Shown here: piece after piece, positions 47,019 to 51,057 of the stretch | Layout of the letters: the number at the start of each line of letters is the position of its first letter | How positions within the stretch are numbered: the stretch's first letter is position 1 | Source: Clostridia bacterium | GTDB lineage: Bacteria; Bacillota; Clostridia; Christensenellales; Borkfalkiaceae | Direction of reading: 5' to 3' | NCBI GenBank assembly: GCA_900769545.1 | Contig: CAAGGZ010000025.1 | Coordinates: forward strand, 1 to 51,057 | DNA length: 51,057 nucleotides | Translations under genes and position numbers: made by a program | The notes under the pieces: model-generated | What the model saw: the letters and a program-made list of their open reading frames with translations, nothing else | Told to the model about the DNA's origin: nothing | Databases searched by the model: none

Positions 47019-48281
47019 TTAAACTCTATATCTTGCTTTCATATATTCTTCATCTTCCATTTCATCGGAATAGAACAAAATCTTGCCCTCATCTCGATCT
47101 TTAGGATGAATGATGCAATCTACAACCATACCCAAGAATGCAACTACAACGATTAGTGCAATAGGAATCCAAACATCCATTGCTGCACCGCCAATCATTT
47201 GTAATACCATAAATACTGTACCCATGAGTAAGGTCAAAACAGAAAATACTCTAAATCTCTTCATACCAACACCATCCATACCCTGGAAATTGAATTCCGT
47301 GGTTGAAGTTGCATGTTTGATAAGCATGAACAGACAAAGAAGCATTAACGCTTCAACAGCTACCATAATATAATCTACTGCATACCCCTCCACTACATCA
47401 GCAGAAAAACTTGCTATAAGCTCTGCATCGTTTAAGATATGCGCCAAATCAATATGTAATGTTGTTACATTGTTGATTGCAATAATCAGTCCGAATACGG
47501 ACAATAATTGGAACAGGTTGCGGAAGAAGAAAATCCAAATACTGTATTCTCGCTTTTCCTGTTTGAGCGTTCCCACTACTTGAGGCTGACCATACATATC
47601 AGCATCTTGAGACAACATTCTAGGATCATAAATAGGATAATTCATAGGCATAGGCATATAATGATGATGTCCGCAGCAACATCTATTATCGCTATAAAAT
47701 CCTGTTACTTTCGCCCCCAACACACCGCAGAGCATATGGAAGAAAATTCCCACGCCAACGGCAATCACCGCAAAAATTTCAATTTTTACAAAAGGTACAA
47801 TTAAATAAATTAAAAAGTTGATACAAATCATTACTGCAAGCGAACCGGAGAATACTTTTCCAAGCGCTTCCATTACTGATTTCTTTTTGTTTATACGAGC
47901 CAATTCAACCGCCGAATTTGCAGGTCTTGACTTTTTCGAGTTTTTCTTGAACAGAGCTTTTATCAAAGAGAAGCATCTGCACAAGTTGATTATCATCGTG
48001 AGCAATAAAACTATGTACAAAACAGCCGCAATGAAATAAACGGAAACCCCACCTGCCGTCAACGGAGCCCAAAACTGCGAAACGCTGCCTGTGCTTATGT
48101 TGAATATACCAGTGGAAAATCCGATCTCTTCACCGAAATGCGGCGCAGTCAAAAAGGTAACGCAAGACAACACCGTCAACAGCAATACCCCGATGAAGTA
48201 TAAAACCCCAACGAACTTTGCTCTGCGGTGTACAGAACCTACTACTTTGACTGTTCTATTTTTGGAAGCGGAACGTCCCAT
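47019..48281 (-). CDS. Paralogous membrane protein 2, with a His/Cys/Met-rich loop
   Basis: A 420-residue polytopic membrane protein (about eight helices). Family blocks are FFHMLCGVLGAKVTGFY, WIFFFRNLFQLLSVFG, and LIKHATSTTEFNFQGMDGVGM followed by KRFRVFSVLT, very close to paralog 1. Directly after the first block, a cytosolic loop insertion reads CCCGHHHYMPMPMNYPIYD, a likely metal-binding sequence absent from the other copies. The tail is short and acidic (EDEEYMKARYRV). ATG 48281 has GGAGG 5 nt upstream; the ATG at 48293 contains that site and is rejected. A perfect 15-bp hairpin precedes it. Confidence 0.75.
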   Translation of the reverse strand: MGRSASKNRTVKVVGSVHRRAKFVGVLYFIGVLLLTVLSCVTFLTAPHFGEEIGFSTGIFNISTGSVSQFWAPLTAGGVSVYFIAAVLYIVLLLTMIINLCRCFSLIKALFKKNSKKSRPANSAVELARINKKKSVMEALGKVFSGSLAVMICINFLIYLIVPFVKIEIFAVIAVGVGIFFHMLCGVLGAKVTGFYSDNRCCCGHHHYMPMPMNYPIYDPRMLSQDADMYGQPQVVGTLKQEKREYSIWIFFFRNLFQLLSVFGLIIAINNVTTLHIDLAHILNDAELIASFSADVVEGYAVDYIMVAVEALMLLCLFMLIKHATSTTEFNFQGMDGVGMKRFRVFSVLTLLMGTVFMVLQMIGGAAMDVWIPIALIVVVAFLGMVVDCIIHPKDRDEGKILFYSDEMEDEEYMKARYRV

Positions 48282-48305
48282 TCTTCCCTCCATAAATCAA
48301 TTTCT

Positions 48306-48339
48306 TATGCATCTCGGCTTCTGCAAGCCGAGATGCATA
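48306..48339 (-). other. Perfect 15-bp intercistronic hairpin
   Basis: TATGCATCTCGGCTT / AAGCCGAGATGCATA with a CTGC loop lies between paralogs 1 and 2. It is not followed by a T run on the minus strand (AGAAATTGATTT), so it is more likely a stability or processing element than a full terminator. It could set a higher level of paralog 1 than of the later genes. Confidence 0.7.
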
Positions 48340-48391
48340 GAATTTTAACACTCACTTATCTCTAGTTAAAAAAGTTACAAACGAATTATTC

Positions 48392-49564
48392 TTAGAATAC
48401 GTAGCTATCCATAAAGAAGTAGTCAAGGTCAACGTCGTCCGTATCTTCAACTACAGGGATAGGATTGCCTTCTTCGTCCAATTCTACATCTTCGGGAACA
48501 TCGCCTTCTTCTTCGGGAAGACCAGGAGCCTTACGCAAAAGAATCTGAATAACGAACATTACGAAGGAAATACCAAGAAGCGCAATTGCGCAAGTGCTTG
48601 CGTCGCCTTCGAAGCCGCCCAAGAAGTACATAGCTGCGCTTGCAACCAACGTGAAGAACATAAATACCGTGAAGTTCTTCATACCTGCGCCGTCAGCGCC
48701 TTCTGCATTGAATTCAGTCGTAGCCGTAGCGTGCTTAATAAGAACAAGCCAGCAAAGAACGATTACAAGCTGAAGAATAGCAAGGATCGAATCGGGAGCA
48801 GTTGCGTCGCCGATGATGCTACCTACGAAGTCATTAACTACGTTAAGCTTAAGTACAAGGTAAGGGATAGCCAAAGCAACAGCAATCTGAAGGATATTGC
48901 GGAACAAGGAAGCAAAACGACCAACCTGTCTCTTCTGTTCTACAACGCCAAGACCTTCTTCAACCGTGAAAAGGCTAACTTTTGCGCCAAACCAACCGCA
49001 AATAAGGTGGAATACAACACCAACTGCGATGATAATAAGCATATTAGGAATGCCTGCAACGAACATATTGTCAGCCAAAATAGCTTTGAATGCTTCAAAA
49101 TCAGTTAAAGCACCTGCATAGCTACCGCTAAGCAATACGATAAGGAAGCTGTTGATAATGATAACAGCAAAGGAGCTCGAGAAAATCTTACCCAAAGACT
49201 GCATAGCGTAAACGTTACGGTTCAAACCATAAGTTTTGCTTGCTTTCTTCTTGTAAAGCCAACCAAGCTTAGAGAATGCCTTGAATACGTTGATGATAAC
49301 GATCAAAAGCATCAATACGTAAAGAACGCGACAAATCGTGTCTACGTTTGCACCCAAGTTGAGCTCTGCCCAAAGAGCAGTGTTATCGCCCATAACAGCG
49401 ATACCAGGGATGTTCAGCGTAGGCAATACTGCAAGAGCAGCAAGAAGGATCGTACCGATAAGGTAGAGGAAGCCTACTCTCTGCGCCTTACCGCGCGTTT
49501 TGCGGATGCGTCTCTTCATCTGACGTGCGTCTTTGCTGAGTGTGAGTTTTTCTTTCTTAGCCAT
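48392..49564 (-). CDS. Paralogous membrane protein 1 (first gene of operon)
   Basis: A 390-residue membrane protein of unknown function. After a basic N-terminus (SKDARQMKRRIRKTRGKAQR) there are about eight helices. The three family blocks are VVFHLICGWFGAKVSLFTV, SLFRNILQIAVALAIP and LIKHATATTEFNAEGADGAGM followed by KNFTVF. By the positive-inside rule these blocks lie on the cytosolic side. The tail of about 45 residues is acidic (EEEGDVPEDVELDEEGNPI) and ends DSYVF. GGAGG 8 nt before ATG 49564 fixes the start; 25 upstream codons are rejected. Its codon choice looks closer to that of highly expressed genes than that of the three later copies. Confidence 0.75.
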   Translation of the reverse strand: MAKKEKLTLSKDARQMKRRIRKTRGKAQRVGFLYLIGTILLAALAVLPTLNIPGIAVMGDNTALWAELNLGANVDTICRVLYVLMLLIVIINVFKAFSKLGWLYKKKASKTYGLNRNVYAMQSLGKIFSSSFAVIIINSFLIVLLSGSYAGALTDFEAFKAILADNMFVAGIPNMLIIIAVGVVFHLICGWFGAKVSLFTVEEGLGVVEQKRQVGRFASLFRNILQIAVALAIPYLVLKLNVVNDFVGSIIGDATAPDSILAILQLVIVLCWLVLIKHATATTEFNAEGADGAGMKNFTVFMFFTLVASAAMYFLGGFEGDASTCAIALLGISFVMFVIQILLRKAPGLPEEEGDVPEDVELDEEGNPIPVVEDTDDVDLDYFFMDSYVF

Positions 49565-49760
49565 AAAATTAACCTCCAAGGTTTTTTTAACTAATCCAAA
49601 CGTTCTTGCGCCCCTCGGTGACAAAACACGATAACACAAAAAACGACGAATCGAGATCTTTCTCGCTTCGATTTCCTAATAAATATGAGGGGAGTCCCTT
49701 TATTTTTAAGGCGTTTAGCCTAAAAAACATTTTCGAGTATATGTATATACCCCCCTAATA
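49565..49760 (-). promoter_or_regulatory. Structured 5' leader of the four-paralog operon
   Basis: The roughly 197-nt leader contains several possible stems: GTATA/TATAC, AGGC/GCCT, GGGACTCCC, and CGAAGCGAG / CTCGATTCG with one mismatch. CCCCTC may also pair over a distance with GAGGGG in TCACCGAGGGGCGC. I could not match it to a riboswitch class. No terminator with a T run was seen inside it, so any control would act on translation or stability. Confidence 0.45.
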
Positions 49761-49767
49761 TGAATTT

Positions 49768-49796
49768 ATTATAACTCTTTTTTATCAAATTGTCAA
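49768..49796 (-). promoter_or_regulatory. sigma-A promoter of the four-paralog operon
   Basis: TTGACA (49796-49791), a 17 bp spacer and TATAAT (49773-49768) on the minus strand, a perfect consensus. It is the only promoter of this quality noticed for the operon. Confidence 0.87.
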
Positions 49797-49878
49797 CACC
49801 ATTTTCTCATTTTTTTTATAAATTTCGGAAAAAATTTATTTTTTTATTCAAATGGTGTGATAATATAACACTTTTAAA

Positions 49879-49903
49879 TTTTTCGATTGACTTAATCGAA
49901 AAA
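49879..49903 (-). terminator. Hairpin after ppa
   Basis: TTTTTCGATT / AATCGAAAAA with a 5-nt loop in an AT-rich stretch 9 nt after the ppa stop. A following run of T is not clear on the minus strand, so it is a weak terminator at best. The region 49797-49911 holds nothing else. Confidence 0.45.
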
Positions 49904-49911
49904 ATAAATTT

Positions 49912-50451
49912 TTATTTTTCCTCAAATTCCTTCTTGTAATTTTCGATACATTTTGCGATAATTTCCATAGCTTCATCGCGATGACATATCTCCTTAACGG
50001 CGGTATGCTTATGCTCCAAAGACTTGTAAACCTCAAAGAAGTGCATCATTTCCTGAAAAACGTGCTGAGGCAATTCGTGAATATCGTAATAGGAATTATA
50101 AGTCGGGTCCTTAAAAGGAATCGCAATAATTTTTTCATCCAACGAGCCGCCGTCCATCATCGTGATAACGCCAATGGGATAGCATTGCACAAGCGTCGTA
50201 GGATAAATCGTCTCACCGCACAAAACGAGCACGTCCAAAGGGTCGCCGTCATCAGCGAGCGTGCGGGGTATAAACCCATAATTTGCAGGATAAACGGTCG
50301 ACGTATACAAAACACGATCCAATTTCAAAAGCCCCGTTTCTTTGTCAAGCTCGTATTTAGCTTTGCATCCTTTGGGAATTTCAATAAATGCCTCAAATTT
50401 TTTCGGCGTGATACGTTCCGCTGAAATTTTATGCCAAATCGTATTTTCCAT
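49912..50451 (-). CDS. ppa: Inorganic pyrophosphatase (family I)
   Basis: A soluble family I pyrophosphatase (EC 3.6.1.1) that removes pyrophosphate from biosynthesis. The 179 residues include AFIEIPKGCKAKYELDKETG, the active-site YPANYGFIPRTLADDGDPLDVLVL with the metal-binding Asp residues, MMDGGSLDEKIIAIPFKDP, and a C-terminal helix. GGAGGGGC is upstream of the ATG. It is a single gene. Clostridia often use membrane-bound or family II pyrophosphatases, so a family I enzyme is informative for comparison. Confidence 0.96.
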   Translation of the reverse strand: MENTIWHKISAERITPKKFEAFIEIPKGCKAKYELDKETGLLKLDRVLYTSTVYPANYGFIPRTLADDGDPLDVLVLCGETIYPTTLVQCYPIGVITMMDGGSLDEKIIAIPFKDPTYNSYYDIHELPQHVFQEMMHFFEVYKSLEHKHTAVKEICHRDEAMEIIAKCIENYKKEFEEK

Positions 50452-50480
50452 AAAAAGCCCCTCCAGAATTTTCTCGAATT

Positions 50481-50509
50481 ATTATAACACATAATTCCCC
50501 CGATTGCAA
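50481..50509 (-). promoter_or_regulatory. sigma-A promoter of ppa
   Basis: TTGCAA (50509-50504), a 17 bp spacer and TATAAT (50486-50481) on the minus strand. Confidence 0.8.
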
Positions 50510-50652
50510 GAGGCAAACGTAAATTTTTTTATGTTTTCATAATTTTTTTTTACAATTCAACACGTCCCTGCTCTTACTTTTTAGAATTTTTTGTCTAAAA
50601 AAGTAGTTTTGAATTTTTTAAAAGATTTTTTTATTTTTCATAGCAAAAATCT

Positions 50653-50681
50653 TTGACAACCACAAAAAAATGTGGTATAGT
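50653..50681 (+). promoter_or_regulatory. sigma-A promoter of tRNA-Ser
   Basis: TTGACA (50653-50658), a 17 bp spacer and TATAGT (50676-50681), 37 bp before the mature tRNA 5' end. Confidence 0.83.
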
Positions 50682-50718
50682 AATATAGCTTTTTGAATAG
50701 AAACGCGCATTGAGCTAT

Positions 50719-50809
50719 GCAGAAGTACCCAAGTGGCTCAAGGGGCTCCCCTGCTAAGGGAGTAGCATCAGTGATGGTGGCACGAGTTCAAATCTCGTCT
50801 TCTGCGCCA
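50719..50809 (+). tRNA. tRNA-Ser (anticodon GCT), CCA encoded
   Basis: The acceptor arm GCAGAAG (50719-50725) pairs with CTTCTGC (50799-50805), with discriminator G and an encoded CCA (50807-50809). The anticodon stem CTCCC/GGGAG surrounds CTGCTAA, giving anticodon GCT (codons AGC and AGT). A long variable arm (TAGCATCAGTGATGGTGGC region) is typical of serine tRNAs. The T arm is ACGAG-TTCAAAT-CTCGT. Confidence 0.96.
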
Positions 50810-50843
50810 AAAAAAGGACACCCAACGCGGTGTCCTTTTTTTT
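50810..50843 (+). terminator. Terminator of tRNA-Ser
   Basis: AAAAAAGGACACC / GGTGTCCTTTTTT with a 6-nt loop and eight T, beginning directly after the CCA end. Confidence 0.93.
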
Positions 50844-50896
50844 GGCGTATAGACCAGTCGCTTGAAATCATGTATACGCACGAGTTCACGCGACGA
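50818..50896. repeat. Tandem direct repeat, copy 1
   Basis: This 79-bp segment, from ACACCCAACGCGG to CACGCGACGA, recurs without a difference at 50979-51057. It includes the 3' half of the tRNA terminator and contains GCACGAGTTCA, which is also part of the tRNA-Ser T arm. The period is 161 bp. The 82 bp between the copies are non-coding. Confidence 0.9.
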
Positions 50897-50978
50897 GCGA
50901 GATACGACTTACCCAACCCTTTCGTTTCCGTTCGCGAGCGAGGACACTCTGTGCAGAGCACAGAATATCGTCTTCTGC

Positions 50979-51057
50979 ACACCCAACGCGGTGTCCTTTT
51001 TTTTGGCGTATAGACCAGTCGCTTGAAATCATGTATACGCACGAGTTCACGCGACGA
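50979..51057. repeat. Tandem direct repeat, copy 2 (runs off the window)
   Basis: Identical to 50818-50896 and preceded by TCGTCTTCTGC, the same 11 bases as the end of the tRNA T/acceptor arms. Compared with copy 1 it lacks the 12 bases between CTTCTGC and ACACCC (the CCA end and the A-rich arm of the terminator). The window ends inside it, so further copies or a flanking element may follow. Confidence 0.9.

Overview
The window reads as a chromosomal segment of a spore-forming, anaerobic, low-to-moderate GC Clostridia (Bacillota). The basis is a recognisable SpoIIE phosphatase, a SpoVB-type flippase, a DUF1540 protein, an NAD-type dihydroorotate dehydrogenase pair (PyrD/PyrK), meso-diaminopimelate dehydrogenase, an archaeal-type ProS, strong GGAGG ribosome-binding sites, and many sigma-A promoters with exactly 17 bp between -35 and -10. 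The repeat families resemble those of uncultured gut Clostridia, but that placement is from memory and is an inference. No phage, IS transposase or CRISPR array was seen.

Layout, left to right. 1-7.2 kb: the 5' 1195 codons of rpoB (minus strand, cut by the window edge), then rqcP, the ispDF fusion, radA and a frameshifted small membrane-protein gene on the plus strand. 7.3-16.6 kb: a two-gene bacterial-PH-domain operon divergent from an XRE regulator, ddh, purA, a secreted lipoprotein, a NUDIX hydrolase with a zinc ribbon, DUF1846, a doubly broken ygjV pseudogene, a MITE-like element and a PTS EIIC. 16.8-19.2 kb: DUF1540, rplI, a YitT-family gene and HU. 19.2-23 kb: a heterodimeric ABC exporter behind a leader with a 30-codon ORF and an intrinsic terminator. 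23-30 kb: trpS and the pyrBCFKDE operon, which has its own attenuator-like leader. 30-33.9 kb: a leaderless metallophosphoesterase, a mosaic of repeats, a BspA-like leucine-rich lipoprotein behind a probable structured RNA, and two genes that look spore-associated. 33.9-40.1 kb: spoVB-like, pgi, mazF and spoIIE. 40.1-43.7 kb: a two-gene zinc-ribbon/membrane operon and proS. 43.9-49.8 kb: an operon of four divergent paralogous polytopic membrane proteins of unknown function. 49.9-51.1 kb: ppa, tRNA-Ser(GCT), and a tandem repeat that starts beside the tRNA 3' end and runs off the window.

How it fits together. Most genes are housekeeping: transcription, isoprenoid precursors, pyrimidine and purine synthesis, lysine/peptidoglycan precursor, aminoacyl-tRNA synthetases, glycolysis, pyrophosphate removal, ribosome rescue and repair. 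The unusual material is the four-paralog membrane operon, three structured leaders (ABC exporter, pyr operon, LRR lipoprotein), a repeat family made of different small hairpins each followed by A[A/T]TTCAC, and a scattered motif close to CCATGTACGAGATGAA that often sits beside terminators. All functional statements rest on reading translations and motifs by eye; no database search was possible.
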